From: an uncultured Clostridia bacterium
GTDB taxonomy: Bacteria > Bacillota > Clostridia > Lachnospirales > CAG-274
Assembly: GCA_947591605.1 (NCBI GenBank)
Contig: CANQDF010000003.1
Location: 1 to 64,000 of the forward strand
Length of the DNA: 64,000 nt
Reading direction: 5' to 3'
Of this stretch, positions 17,857-26,619 are shown piece after piece. The stretch's first letter is position 1. Every line of letters starts with the position of its first letter. Made by a program: the position numbers and the translations under genes. The notes beneath the pieces were generated by a model. It made no database searches, was not told the DNA's origin, and saw nothing but the letters and a program-made list of their open reading frames with translations.

Positions 17857-19257
17857 ATGGGTTTTATTGACGAAAATTTCTTGTTAAAGACAGAAACAGC
17901 AAGGACGCTGTTCCACAAATATGCAAAGGATGAGCCTATTTACGACTTCCACTGCCACTTAAACCCACAGGAGATATACGAGAACAAAAACTTTGAGGAT
18001 ATATCCGATGTATGGCTGGGCGGCGACCACTACAAGTGGAGGGCTATGAGGTCACTCGGCGTGCCCGAGGCAGAAATAACGGATAAGGATGCAGACAAGC
18101 TCAACAAGTTTGTTAAATGGGCAGAAACAATACAGTATGCCATCGGCAACCCTCTCTACCACTGGACGCACCTTGAGCTGCAAAGATTTTTTGGTATTTA
18201 CGAGCCTCTTACAAAGGACAATGCCGTAGAGATACACGACAAAATAAACAAGATGCTTGCAAAGCCCGAGTTCAGGGTAAGGGAGCTTATAAAGAGATCC
18301 AACGTAAAGGCTATCAACACCACGGACGACCCTGCAGATTCGCTTGAATGGCACAAAAAGATAGCTGCGGAGGAAACCGCATTCAAGGTATACCCTGCAT
18401 GGAGGCCCGATAAAGCGCTCAACATCGATGCGCCTACCTTTGCAGAGTACATTAAAGCTCTCGGCGATACCGAAAACACCGAGATAAAAACCTTTGCAGA
18501 CCTTAAAGCCGTGCTTTTAAAGAGAATGGCTTTGTTTGAGGAGCTCGGCTGCCGTGCCTCCGACCACGCATTTACATATGTGCCTTTCAACAAGGCAAGC
18601 GAGGCTGAGGTAGACGCCATACTTGCAAAGGCTCTTTCCGGCACAGCTCCAACAAAGGACGAGGGAGAAAAGTACAGGACAGCGCTTATGCTTTTCCTCG
18701 GTGCGGAATACCATAAGAGAAACTGGGCTATGGAAATACATATGAACATCAAGAGGGACAACAACACCAGAATGTTTGAGAAGATGGGCCCCGATACAGG
18801 CTTTGACTGTATATCCGACTGGTCAACGGTCGAGGGACTTACAAACCTGCTTGATGCGCTTGACTACAACAACAACCTTCCAAAAACTCTCCTGTTTGCG
18901 GGCAACCCTGCCGACAACCAGGTATTCGGTACCATACTCGGCTGCTTCCAGGGCACCGAGGCTGCATCAAAGATACAGTTTGGTACAGCTTGGTGGTTCA
19001 ACGACAACAAGGACGGTATGGAGGCACAGATAAAGGCGCTCGGCAACCTCGGCGTACTCGGCAAATTTGTAGGTATGCTTACCGACTCCAGGAGCTTCCT
19101 TTCCTATCCACGCCATGAGTACTTCAGGAGAATACTCTGCAACATTATCGGTCAGTGGATAGAGGACGGCGAGTATGCAAACGACATAGAGTTTGCAGGC
19201 AAGCTTGTAGCCGATATTTGCTATAACAACGCCGCTGCTTACTTCAATCTTGACTGA
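17857..19257 (+). CDS. uxaC: Glucuronate (uronate) isomerase
   Basis: Isomerises D-glucuronate to D-fructuronate and D-galacturonate to D-tagaturonate, feeding UxaB. The 466 residues match the amidohydrolase-type family: PIYDFHCHLNPQEIYENKNF at the N-terminus (metal-binding HCH), ITDDPADSLEWH, YPAWRPDKALNI, WAMEIHMN and LTDSRSFLSYPRHEYFRRIL. Start ATG has AAAGGAGGAG upstream and the gene lies 20 bases after uxaA. The trio covers the isomerase pathway from galacturonate to 2-keto-3-deoxygluconate; a fructuronate reductase (uxuB) for glucuronate is not present here. Confidence 0.97.
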   Translation: MGFIDENFLLKTETARTLFHKYAKDEPIYDFHCHLNPQEIYENKNFEDISDVWLGGDHYKWRAMRSLGVPEAEITDKDADKLNKFVKWAETIQYAIGNPLYHWTHLELQRFFGIYEPLTKDNAVEIHDKINKMLAKPEFRVRELIKRSNVKAINTTDDPADSLEWHKKIAAEETAFKVYPAWRPDKALNIDAPTFAEYIKALGDTENTEIKTFADLKAVLLKRMALFEELGCRASDHAFTYVPFNKASEAEVDAILAKALSGTAPTKDEGEKYRTALMLFLGAEYHKRNWAMEIHMNIKRDNNTRMFEKMGPDTGFDCISDWSTVEGLTNLLDALDYNNNLPKTLLFAGNPADNQVFGTILGCFQGTEAASKIQFGTAWWFNDNKDGMEAQIKALGNLGVLGKFVGMLTDSRSFLSYPRHEYFRRILCNIIGQWIEDGEYANDIEFAGKLVADICYNNAAAYFNLD

Positions 19258-19361
19258 TATTTAAAAACCTTATAAAATTAATTGATATTATCCCCTTAAA
19301 GCAAAAAATCTGCCTTGGGGATCATATCAAAGCATTGACAAATTATACATATTATTACAAT

Positions 19362-19408
19362 AAAAAATCCGGAGATTGAAATATATCGATCTCCGGATTT
19401 TGTTTTTT
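19362..19408. terminator. Bidirectional terminator between uxaC and the aldo/keto reductase gene
   Basis: AAAATCCGGAGAT (19364-19376) pairs perfectly with ATCTCCGGATTTT (19389-19401). There are T-runs after the stem on both strands, so it serves the two convergent genes. Confidence 0.85.
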
Positions 19409-19432
19409 AAGCTTTTCCTGCGGCAGCCCTTT

Positions 19433-20542
19433 TTACTCCTCAAAAAGACTTACTGCATCTCCCAAAAGGGAGGGTATATCCAGATGCTGAGGACAGCTGG
19501 GTATACACTGCCTGCATTTAAGGCACTTTGAGGCAGGCGGAAATACATAAGCATAGCGTCTGTAATACATACCCGCATTACCCATGTTGCCTGTCATATG
19601 ATATGTGTTGTATGCCGCAAAATACTCCGGTATGGGTATTCCTGCGGGGCATACTTCGGTGCAGTAGCGGCACTTTGTACAGGGTATGGCAACGCTTTTG
19701 CTGATAATTTTGCAAACCTTGTCTATTATCTCGTATTCCTCGGCGCAAAGCGGTTTTGGGTCATCCATTATTTGAGTGTTTTCTTTTACCTGCGCAATAT
19801 CATTCATACCGCTTAGCACCATAAACACATTTTCCTGTGAAGCCGCAAAGCGCATTGACCAGCTCACATTTGGCTCGTCGGGAGCATACTCCCTTAAAAG
19901 CCTTTCCGCCTCGTCGGGCAGGTTTATCAGCGAGCCTGCCTTGTTAGGCTCCATCACTATTATAGGCTTGCCGTGCTTTTTACAGACCTCCGCACACCTG
20001 CGTGACATAACACCGGGGTTTTCCCAATCTATGTAATTTAGCTGCAGCTGAACAAACTCCACCTCCGGATGCTTGGTAAGCACCTCGTCAAGCAGCTCGG
20101 GTCTGTCGTGGAACGAAAAGCCAAAGCGGCGTATGCGCCCCTCGTTCATCTTTTCTTTTACAAAGTCAAAGGCTCCGTACTCCTCGCTTTCCCTAAAGCT
20201 TTTCTCCCATATATTGTGCAGCAGATAATAATCAAAATACTCCACTCCGCAGCGTTTTAACTGGTTTGCAAACAATACGGGGTAATCCTCCGCACTCTTT
20301 ACACGTATAGTGGGCATCTTATCCGCAATTATAACACTGTCACGGGGATAACGGCTCACCACGCACCTATTTAACGCCTCTTCGCTTTTTTCACCGTGGT
20401 AGCCGTAGCCTGTATCAAAGTAGTTAAAGCCCCTTTTTATGTATTCGTCAACAAGTGTTTTGGTTTTTTCAATATCTATGCTGCTGTGGTCGTTTTTGTC
20501 GAGCAGCGGCAGACGCATAAAGCCAAAGCCAAGCTTTTTCAT
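19433..20542 (-). CDS. Aldo/keto reductase with C-terminal 4Fe-4S ferredoxin domain
   Basis: Cytoplasmic oxidoreductase of 369 residues. The N-terminal TIM barrel (about 1-270) has the aldo/keto reductase pattern GFNYFDTGYGYHGEKSEEAL, DYYLLHNIW and RRFGFSFHD. The C-terminal part carries two cysteine clusters, CTKCRYCTEVCP and CLKCRQCIPSCPQ, which bind two 4Fe-4S centres. This fused family is common in anaerobes; substrates are generally unknown. The ATG at 20542 is preferred because it begins MKKLGFGFMRLPL and follows AAGGGG; a longer frame lacks a site. Confidence 0.92.
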   Translation of the reverse strand: MKKLGFGFMRLPLLDKNDHSSIDIEKTKTLVDEYIKRGFNYFDTGYGYHGEKSEEALNRCVVSRYPRDSVIIADKMPTIRVKSAEDYPVLFANQLKRCGVEYFDYYLLHNIWEKSFRESEEYGAFDFVKEKMNEGRIRRFGFSFHDRPELLDEVLTKHPEVEFVQLQLNYIDWENPGVMSRRCAEVCKKHGKPIIVMEPNKAGSLINLPDEAERLLREYAPDEPNVSWSMRFAASQENVFMVLSGMNDIAQVKENTQIMDDPKPLCAEEYEIIDKVCKIISKSVAIPCTKCRYCTEVCPAGIPIPEYFAAYNTYHMTGNMGNAGMYYRRYAYVFPPASKCLKCRQCIPSCPQHLDIPSLLGDAVSLFEE

Positions 20543-20615
20543 AATAACACCCCTTTTACTGCGCATAATACATACCCGTACAATATATATGCTTTATATT
20601 TCATATACTTATTGT

Positions 20616-20644
20616 ATCATATCACAGCACGATACACTTTGCAA
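20616..20644 (-). promoter_or_regulatory. Promoter of the aldo/keto reductase gene
   Basis: Minus strand TTGCAA (20644-20639), 17-base spacer, TATGAT (20621-20616). Confidence 0.6.
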
Positions 20645-20679
20645 TACACCCGGGCAAAAAACAAAAAAACAAAATAAAT

Positions 20680-20728
20680 AATACCTCTCTGTCTGTAAAT
20701 ACTAATATATTATACGAGGAGAGGTATT
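20680..20728 (+). promoter_or_regulatory. Hairpin covering a Shine-Dalgarno sequence
   Basis: AATACCTCTC (20680-20689) pairs perfectly with GAGAGGTATT (20719-20728), which is the ribosome site of the gene starting at 20732. The loop is 29 bases. The stem would hide the site. Confidence 0.55.
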
Positions 20729-20731
20729 TTT

Positions 20732-21877
20732 ATGAAACTGCCATGGGACAGAAACTGGTTTAAGGGCTGCTTTTACCTGATATTTACATTTACGGTTATA
20801 TATATTTTCAAGCTCATAATAGATATGTGCGCCTATACCCTTATAAACGTAAGCGGAGTTGCGGAGTCGGCTCTGCGCTCGGTAAAACGTATTGCAGGCA
20901 TATTCGCCCCCATACTTATATCGTTTGCGGCGGCATATGTGCTCAAGGACCCTGTCGAGCTTATAAAAAAGCATGTAAAAAGCAGGCGTACAGCCTGCCT
21001 TATAGTATTTATGCTGCTGATACTGCCTCCCGTGATAATTGCGGGCACGGTAATGCTGCGCCTTAAGCAGAGCGGCTCGGGCAGTATTGCGCAGGGTATA
21101 TCCGTATGGCTTGCAAAATGCACAAAGCAGTTTGATATAGCCTATATGCAGGCAAACGAACTGCTTGAAAGAGCCTCCCTCGACGGTATGGTATCGCCCG
21201 TGCTGCGTGAATTTTTCAACCGATACAGCGTTTCGGGATATACAAGCGGCAAAATAATAAAGCTTGCCGCCACCTGTACGCTAAACTTTCTGCTGGGCAT
21301 GGTAATGGCATTTTATCTGCTTGTTTCCGATACACCGTTTTCGGGCGCCTCAAGGGTGCTGCGTGTTCTGCTGCCCGAAAGGCTTTACCGTGCGGGCGCC
21401 GTACTGCTTGGGGACCTTGACGCCGTCTTTTCTGGCTATATTAAGGGTCAGCTCACCGACGGGCTTATTATGTCTGTGCTGATCGGTCTGTCCCTTAAGG
21501 CGGCAGGCATACCGTTTGCCGCTGCAATAGGCATAATATCGGGTTTTTCCAACATAATACCGTATTTCGGCTCAATAACGGGCTTTCTGTTGACGGGCGC
21601 AGCCTCCCTTCTCAGCGGAGAATATATAAAAATAGTTTACGGCTTTGCCGTTATGCTGATCCTGCAACAGATAGATTCCACCGTGATAGTGCCTGCGATA
21701 ATGGGCAAACGTGTGGAAATAAGTCCCTTTGGCGTTGTTGCGGCGCTTGCTGCGGGAGGCAAGCTGTTTGGCATATGGGGCATGGTGCTTGCCGTACCCA
21801 TGGCGGCAACGGGCAAAATAATCATTTTAAGGGCTTATGAGAGAAAGCTGGAGAGGCTGAAAAGCATACAAAGCTGA
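20732..21877 (+). CDS. AI-2E family / YtvI-like sporulation-type membrane protein
   Basis: A 381-residue polytopic membrane protein, second member of the AI-2E exporter family in the window. Hydrophobic segments at about 10-33, 55-80, 92-112, 185-215 and a C-terminal bundle, with family motifs GYIKGQLTDGLIMSVLIG, GFSNIIPYFGSITGFLLTGA and PAIMGKRVEISPFGVVAAL. YtvI-type members are often in sporulation regulons, but no sigma-E or sigma-G promoter was clear here. Its stop is ten bases from the convergent malic enzyme stop, with no terminator seen in between. Confidence 0.82.
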   Translation: MKLPWDRNWFKGCFYLIFTFTVIYIFKLIIDMCAYTLINVSGVAESALRSVKRIAGIFAPILISFAAAYVLKDPVELIKKHVKSRRTACLIVFMLLILPPVIIAGTVMLRLKQSGSGSIAQGISVWLAKCTKQFDIAYMQANELLERASLDGMVSPVLREFFNRYSVSGYTSGKIIKLAATCTLNFLLGMVMAFYLLVSDTPFSGASRVLRVLLPERLYRAGAVLLGDLDAVFSGYIKGQLTDGLIMSVLIGLSLKAAGIPFAAAIGIISGFSNIIPYFGSITGFLLTGAASLLSGEYIKIVYGFAVMLILQQIDSTVIVPAIMGKRVEISPFGVVAALAAGGKLFGIWGMVLAVPMAATGKIIILRAYERKLERLKSIQS

Positions 21878-21886
21878 TTTCTTTCC

Positions 21887-23059
21887 CTACACCCTTGCAA
21901 CGCCCGACCTTACCGCCGCCTCCGATACCGCCTTGGCAATATCCTTTGCAACGCTCTTGTTGAATGCGGACGGGATTATAATACCGTTTTTAAGATCCTC
22001 CTCCGTAACCAGCGCCGATATTGCATCGGCTGCGGCAAGCTTCATCTCATCGTTTATATCGCTTGCCCTTACATCGAGGGCGCCCCTGAAGATGCCCGGG
22101 AATGCAAGCACATTGTTTATCTGGTTTGGATAATCGCTCCTGCCCGTGGCTATGACAAACGCCCCTGCCTCCTTTGCGGCATCCGGCATTATCTCGGGTA
22201 CGGGGTTTGCCATGGCAAATATAACGGGCTTGTCCGCCATTGTCTTTATCATATCGGGTGTGAGCAGCCCCGGTGCGGAAACGCCTATAAATATATCGGC
22301 TCCCTTTACTATATCCTTAAGAGTACCGCTCTTGCGCTTTGGGTTTGTAAGAGAGGCAAGCTCTGCAAGGTAAGGGTCGTCATATTTGTTGTCCGCAGAG
22401 ATAACACCGTCTATATTGCACAGCGTTATATCCTTAAAGCCTGCCTTTAACAAAAGCTTTGCTATTGCGGTGCCCGCAGCGCCTGCGCCAGACATTGCCA
22501 CAACACATTCCCCCGGCTTTTTGCCCGTAAGCTTCAATGCGTTGCGTATGCCCGAGAGGACAACTACCGCCGTACCGTGCTGATCGTCGTGAAATACGGG
22601 TATGTCACAGCATTTTTTAAGCTTTTCCTCCACCTCAAAGCAGTGGGGCGCACCTATATCCTCCAGGTTTATGCCGCCAAAGCTGCCTGCAAGCAGGGAT
22701 ATTGTCCTTACGACCTCGTCGGGATCCTGCGAGCGTACACAAAGCGGTATTGCGTCCACACCGCCAAACTCCTTGAACAGTACACACTTGCCCTCCATTA
22801 CGGGCATACCTGCCTCCGGGCCTATGTTTCCAAGCCCGAGTATCGCACTGCCGTCCGTTACCACCGCTACCATATTGTGACGGCGTGTAAGGGTATAGCT
22901 CAGCTCGGGGTTTGCCTTTATCGCAAGACAAGGCTCCGCAACACCCGGAGTATAGGCTATAGACAGATCGTCGGGCGTATTGAGCTCCGCACGGGATACC
23001 ACCTCTATTTTGCCTGCCCAGCGGGCATGGCTCTCCATAGCTGCTTTTTTATAATCCAT
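21887..23059 (-). CDS. NAD(P)-dependent malic enzyme
   Basis: Oxidatively decarboxylates malate to pyruvate and CO2 in the cytoplasm. At 390 residues it is the short bacterial form without a phosphotransacetylase-like tail. Motifs: LSIAYTPGVAEPCLAI, GSAILGLGNIGPEAGMPVMEGK, FGGINLEDIGAPHCFEVE, HDDQHGTAVVVLSG and the Rossmann fold VVAMSGAGAAGTAIAKLLL. The Tyr-Lys-Asp style catalytic residues lie in these segments. Cofactor preference cannot be read with confidence. Confidence 0.95.
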   Translation of the reverse strand: MDYKKAAMESHARWAGKIEVVSRAELNTPDDLSIAYTPGVAEPCLAIKANPELSYTLTRRHNMVAVVTDGSAILGLGNIGPEAGMPVMEGKCVLFKEFGGVDAIPLCVRSQDPDEVVRTISLLAGSFGGINLEDIGAPHCFEVEEKLKKCCDIPVFHDDQHGTAVVVLSGIRNALKLTGKKPGECVVAMSGAGAAGTAIAKLLLKAGFKDITLCNIDGVISADNKYDDPYLAELASLTNPKRKSGTLKDIVKGADIFIGVSAPGLLTPDMIKTMADKPVIFAMANPVPEIMPDAAKEAGAFVIATGRSDYPNQINNVLAFPGIFRGALDVRASDINDEMKLAAADAISALVTEEDLKNGIIIPSAFNKSVAKDIAKAVSEAAVRSGVARV

Positions 23060-23182
23060 TGTTTTATCTCCTTTGCAGTTTCGTAATTAAATGAAGAAGA
23101 TATACATTTTTCTTCATTTTATTCCACAGGGCATAATTTACAGCCTGCTGCTGTTATATTATAGCAAAAACCGCAGCAAAGT

Positions 23183-24211
23183 TCAACGCTTTAATTTTAA
23201 GGATACTATTATTGCAAGCTCCGCAAGCCCCAGACAGCCGAATATATAATACAGCCTGCCCACAATATCGGCAAAGCCCATGCGTGAGAGCAAAAACGCC
23301 GCACCGCTCACAAGCACCGCCCATATGCACCTATCCGCTTTGCCGACCGGTCTGAGGCTTTCAACAGCGCTGTAGCAGTTGCCTGCGGCAGTTGTAAGCA
23401 CTGCGGCGGCAAGCATAAGCACATAGCAGTACCCAAGCAGCTTGTTTTTGCTTGATATAAGCACAAGCACAGGCAGCTCGCTGCCCCCTGCCAATGATGA
23501 ATATTTGTACAGCGGCAGGGCAAGCAAGACCCCTGCAAGCCCAAGCACAATGCCTCCTGCAATGCCTCCTGCGGCTGCCTCCCTTATATCCTTTATCTGC
23601 TTTGACACCGCACACAGCAGGCTCAGGCTGCTTATTACATTATAGGATATGTATACGGCGCATGAACCCAATATATTGTCGTCAAGCCTTACAATAGGGG
23701 CAAAGGCGCTCACGCTGCCAAAGTACAGCAGCAGCCCCGTAACCACGCTGCCGCACACAAGCAGCGGACACAGCACAATATTTACCGTACCCAGACCTCT
23801 TATGCCGCACACCGTCATAAACGCACACACCGCAAGCACAGCCGCACTGCCCCATACGCCGTTTATGCCGAATACCGAGTATGTAAGGGAATCTGCCGCA
23901 GCCAGCATAGACGAATAAAGCGCCGTTATAAAGCAAAAGCTTACCGCCTCCGCCGCAGCGCCTGCCCTCTCACCCATTATACAGCGCAAAAACTGCCTGT
24001 AATCGTTAAGCCCGTTGATATACATAAAGCAAAGCACCTTGCAGCCCACAAACGCAAAAAGTATGCCGCATGCCGCAATGCCCCACAGCCCCGCTCTGCC
24101 AAACCTTACAAAATATCTCATAAGCTCCTGCCCCGTTGCAAAGCCCGCACCCATTACCGCACCTATGTAAACCGCCGCCGCATAGAAGCCTGCCCTATAT
24201 TTTTTAAACAT
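23183..24211 (-). CDS. YkvI-family membrane protein
   Basis: A 342-residue membrane protein with about ten hydrophobic segments. The N-terminus YRAGFYAAAVYIGAVMGAGF followed by ATGQE is typical of the YkvI family, distant relatives of the APC-type transporters with an unwound first helix. Substrate is unknown. A GTG nine bases upstream (24220) is in frame but overlaps the AAGAGGTG ribosome site, so ATG 24211 is the better start. It is divergent from the PH-domain operon. Confidence 0.85.
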   Translation of the reverse strand: MFKKYRAGFYAAAVYIGAVMGAGFATGQELMRYFVRFGRAGLWGIAACGILFAFVGCKVLCFMYINGLNDYRQFLRCIMGERAGAAAEAVSFCFITALYSSMLAAADSLTYSVFGINGVWGSAAVLAVCAFMTVCGIRGLGTVNIVLCPLLVCGSVVTGLLLYFGSVSAFAPIVRLDDNILGSCAVYISYNVISSLSLLCAVSKQIKDIREAAAGGIAGGIVLGLAGVLLALPLYKYSSLAGGSELPVLVLISSKNKLLGYCYVLMLAAAVLTTAAGNCYSAVESLRPVGKADRCIWAVLVSGAAFLLSRMGFADIVGRLYYIFGCLGLAELAIIVSLKLKR

Positions 24212-24270
24212 AAAAAACACCTCTTATACATATTGATATGAATAAAAGGGCAGGGGTATTACAATTTCGG

Positions 24271-24299
24271 TTGACATAAATTGATATAAATAGTAAAAT
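24271..24299 (+). promoter_or_regulatory. Strong sigma-A-type promoter of the PH/ACT/UPF0210 operon
   Basis: TTGACA (24271-24276), 17-base spacer, TAAAAT (24294-24299), about 100 bases before the first start codon. Confidence 0.85.
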
Positions 24300-24304
24300 A
24301 TTAG

Positions 24305-24401
24305 AGAAGCCGTCGGTCATGAAAATAATTGACCGAGCGAAAAAATAAGGCATTAAAGCCGGAACGGGGCTTTAAGGAGCCGACTTAAGGGGGCAGCATA
24401 T
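24305..24401 (+). ncRNA. Candidate structured leader RNA (class not recognised)
   Basis: Between promoter and first gene are two good hairpins: CGGTCA/TGACCG (24314-24335) and TAAAGCC/GGCTTTA (24354-24374). An alternative pairing, GTCGG (24312-24316) with CCGAC (24380-24384), overlaps the first stem and so excludes it. GCC (24309-24311) and GGC (24349-24351) could close the first domain. The ribosome site AAGGGGG lies just after the CCGAC arm. This looks switch-like, but I could not match it to a known riboswitch. Confidence 0.45.
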
Positions 24402-24797
24402 ATGGAAAAAATACAGGGTCTTGAGCCTATGCAATATTTATGGTCGGATAAAAAGCGCATACTGGGTATGCCTATATCCTTTACCTTTTACTCCATGACG
24501 GAGGACAGGCTTTTTATAAAAACCGGGGTGTTTACCACCGTACAGGATGAAATACTGCTTTACCGCATAAAGGATCTCACTTTCAGACAGACGCTCATGC
24601 AAAAAATATTCGGCGTCGGCACGGTAATTGTACACTCCTCCGATAAGACCAACTCGCATCTCGAGATCAAAAACGTAAAAATGCCCTTTGACGTAAAAGA
24701 GCTTATACACAAAAATGTTGAAATACAGAAAAAGAAAAACAAAATACGTGCAAGCGAGTTTTTGACAAACGATGACGATGATGACTGCTTAGACTGA
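24402..24797 (+). CDS. PH-domain (YdbS-like, bPH2) protein
   Basis: A 131-residue protein with a single bacterial PH-like domain. It shows IPLWSDKKRILGMPISFTFY-type opening (here YLWSDKKRILGMPISFTFY), YRIKDLTFRQTLMQKIFGVG (the conserved I-x-D-x-x-x-x-Q-x-x-x-x-x-x-G pattern) and IVHSSDKTNSHLEIKNV. No membrane segment is present, unlike longer YdbS proteins. It ends in an acidic run (about 125-131). First gene of the operon. Function of the family is not established. Confidence 0.8.
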   Translation: MEKIQGLEPMQYLWSDKKRILGMPISFTFYSMTEDRLFIKTGVFTTVQDEILLYRIKDLTFRQTLMQKIFGVGTVIVHSSDKTNSHLEIKNVKMPFDVKELIHKNVEIQKKKNKIRASEFLTNDDDDDCLD

Positions 24798-24816
24798 AAA
24801 CCGGAGGTTAAATAAA

Positions 24817-25086
24817 ATGAAAGGCATTATTACAGTTGTAGGCAAGGACAGTGTAGGCATTATAGCGGCCATCTGTACCTACCTTTCCAAGGAAAAGATA
24901 AATATACTCGATATTTCGCAGACAATAGTATCGGGCTATTTTAATATGATGATGGTAGTTGATCTTTCCACCTGCTCGCACAAGTTTTCCGAGGTGGTTG
25001 ACGAGCTTAAAAAGTGCGGCGAGGAAATGGGCGTTGATGTAAGGCTCCAGAGAGAGGATATATTCAACAACATGCACAGGATCTGA
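24817..25086 (+). CDS. ACT-domain protein (UPF0237)
   Basis: A single ACT domain of 89 residues ([41 protein letters not shown]), the fold that binds amino acids or other small ligands in regulators. UPF0237 proteins nearly always precede a UPF0210 gene, as here (18 bases to the next start), suggesting a shared complex or regulatory role. Good GGAGG site. The ligand is unknown. Confidence 0.93.
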   Translation: MKGIITVVGKDSVGIIAAICTYLSKEKINILDISQTIVSGYFNMMMVVDLSTCSHKFSEVVDELKKCGEEMGVDVRLQREDIFNNMHRI

Positions 25087-25103
25087 GAGCGGGGGTTGTG
25101 ACT

Positions 25104-26462
25104 ATGATTTCTAATGTTGAGGTGCAGGAAACCAACAAAATGATCAGCGAGGCAAACCTTGATGTGCGTACCATAACAATGGGCATCAATCTTTTGGACT
25201 GTGTGGACTGCGACCGTAAAAAATTAAACGATAAAATATACGACAAAATAACCAAAAGCGCCGAAAAGCTTGTGGCAACGGGTGACGAAATAGGCAAGGA
25301 GTTTGGCGTACCCATAGTAAACAAGCGCATATCCGTTACCCCTATAAGCCTTGTTGCAGGCGGAAGCGGTTCCGAAACCCACCTCGGCATAGCCAAAACA
25401 CTGGATAAGGCGGCAAAGGCTGTAGGCGTAAACTTTATAGGCGGCTACTCCGCACTTGTGCAAAAGGGCATGACCAGAGCCGACAAGGAGCTTATACATT
25501 CCATACCCGAGGCTCTTGCCTCCACCGACAGGGTATGCTCGTCGGTAAACGTAGCCTCAAGCCGCAGCGGCATAAATATGGACGCCGTAAAGCTCATGGG
25601 TGAGATAATAAAAGAGGCGGCATTCCTGACAAAGGATAACTCCTCCATGGCATGCGCCAAGTTTGTGGTATTCTGCAATGCGGTTGAGGACAATCCGTTT
25701 ATGGCAGGCGCATTCCACGGCATAGGAGAAAAGGACAGCGTTATAAACGTGGGTGTAAGCGGACCCGGAGTTGTAAAAAGGGCGCTCGAGCATGTACGAG
25801 GCGCCGATTTTGAAACCCTTTGCGAAACCGTCAAAAAAACCGCATTTAAAATAACCAGAGTGGGTCAGCTTGTTGCGTTGGAGGCGTCCCGCAGGCTAGG
25901 TGTACCCTTTGGCATTATAGACCTTTCGCTTGCCCCTACCCCTGCCATAGGCGACAGTATTGCCGAAATTTTTAACGAGATGGGGCTTGAACACGCAGGC
26001 GCTCCGGGTACCACCGCAGCCCTCGCAATACTAAACGACAACGTTAAAAAGGGCGGCGTTATGGCGTCCTCCTGCGTTGGCGGCTTAAGCGGCGCCTTTA
26101 TACCCGTAAGCGAGGACCACGGCATGATAGACGCCGTAAATGCAGGCGCCCTTACCCTTGAAAAGCTGGAGGCAATGACCTGTGTATGCTCGGTAGGCCT
26201 TGATATGGTGGCTGTGCCGGGCGATGTATCCGCAGAAACACTCTCCGGCATTATTGCCGACGAGATGGCTATAGGCATGATAAACAACAAAACTACCGCC
26301 GTAAGGATAATACCCGTTATAGGGGCAAATGTGGGCGACACGGTGGAGTTTGGCGGGCTTTTGGGCTATGCGCCCGTTATGAGCGTAAACCGCTTCGGCT
26401 GTGAGGCATTTATAAAAAGAGGCGGCAGAATACCCGCTCCGATACACAGCTTTAAAAATTAA
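25104..26462 (+). CDS. UPF0210 family protein (annotated as PFL family)
   Basis: A 452-residue cytoplasmic protein of the UPF0210/DUF711 family, distantly related to glycyl-radical barrel folds but not itself a known radical enzyme. Motifs seen: [70 protein letters not shown] and [19 protein letters not shown]. The frame can start at a GTG (25098), but the ATG at 25104 sits eight bases after the GGGGG site and is preferred. Function is unestablished; the ACT partner points to regulation by a small molecule. Confidence 0.93.
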   Translation: MISNVEVQETNKMISEANLDVRTITMGINLLDCVDCDRKKLNDKIYDKITKSAEKLVATGDEIGKEFGVPIVNKRISVTPISLVAGGSGSETHLGIAKTLDKAAKAVGVNFIGGYSALVQKGMTRADKELIHSIPEALASTDRVCSSVNVASSRSGINMDAVKLMGEIIKEAAFLTKDNSSMACAKFVVFCNAVEDNPFMAGAFHGIGEKDSVINVGVSGPGVVKRALEHVRGADFETLCETVKKTAFKITRVGQLVALEASRRLGVPFGIIDLSLAPTPAIGDSIAEIFNEMGLEHAGAPGTTAALAILNDNVKKGGVMASSCVGGLSGAFIPVSEDHGMIDAVNAGALTLEKLEAMTCVCSVGLDMVAVPGDVSAETLSGIIADEMAIGMINNKTTAVRIIPVIGANVGDTVEFGGLLGYAPVMSVNRFGCEAFIKRGGRIPAPIHSFKN

Positions 26463-26486
26463 AAATTTACATTTTTTTAAAGTATT

Positions 26487-26520
26487 AAGCTCCGCAGGGA
26501 AATACCTACGGAGCTTTTTA
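26487..26520 (+). terminator. Terminator after the UPF0210 gene
   Basis: AAGCTCCGCAGG (26487-26498) pairs with CCTACGGAGCTT (26505-26516), then a T-run. Confidence 0.85.
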
Positions 26521-26619
26521 TGGTGTTTTGCGCTGCCTGCTTCTGTCGGCAGACATAACACTTATTTTAATTGTGCTTAATCACAAAAGCCGATCTGTAC
26601 GCAGCTCAGCCGACCGGTA

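Noticed and set aside
25104..26462. PFL name taken to mean pyruvate formate-lyase
   Set aside because: Lacks the Cys-Cys active site and the C-terminal glycyl-radical motif; it is the UPF0210 family.
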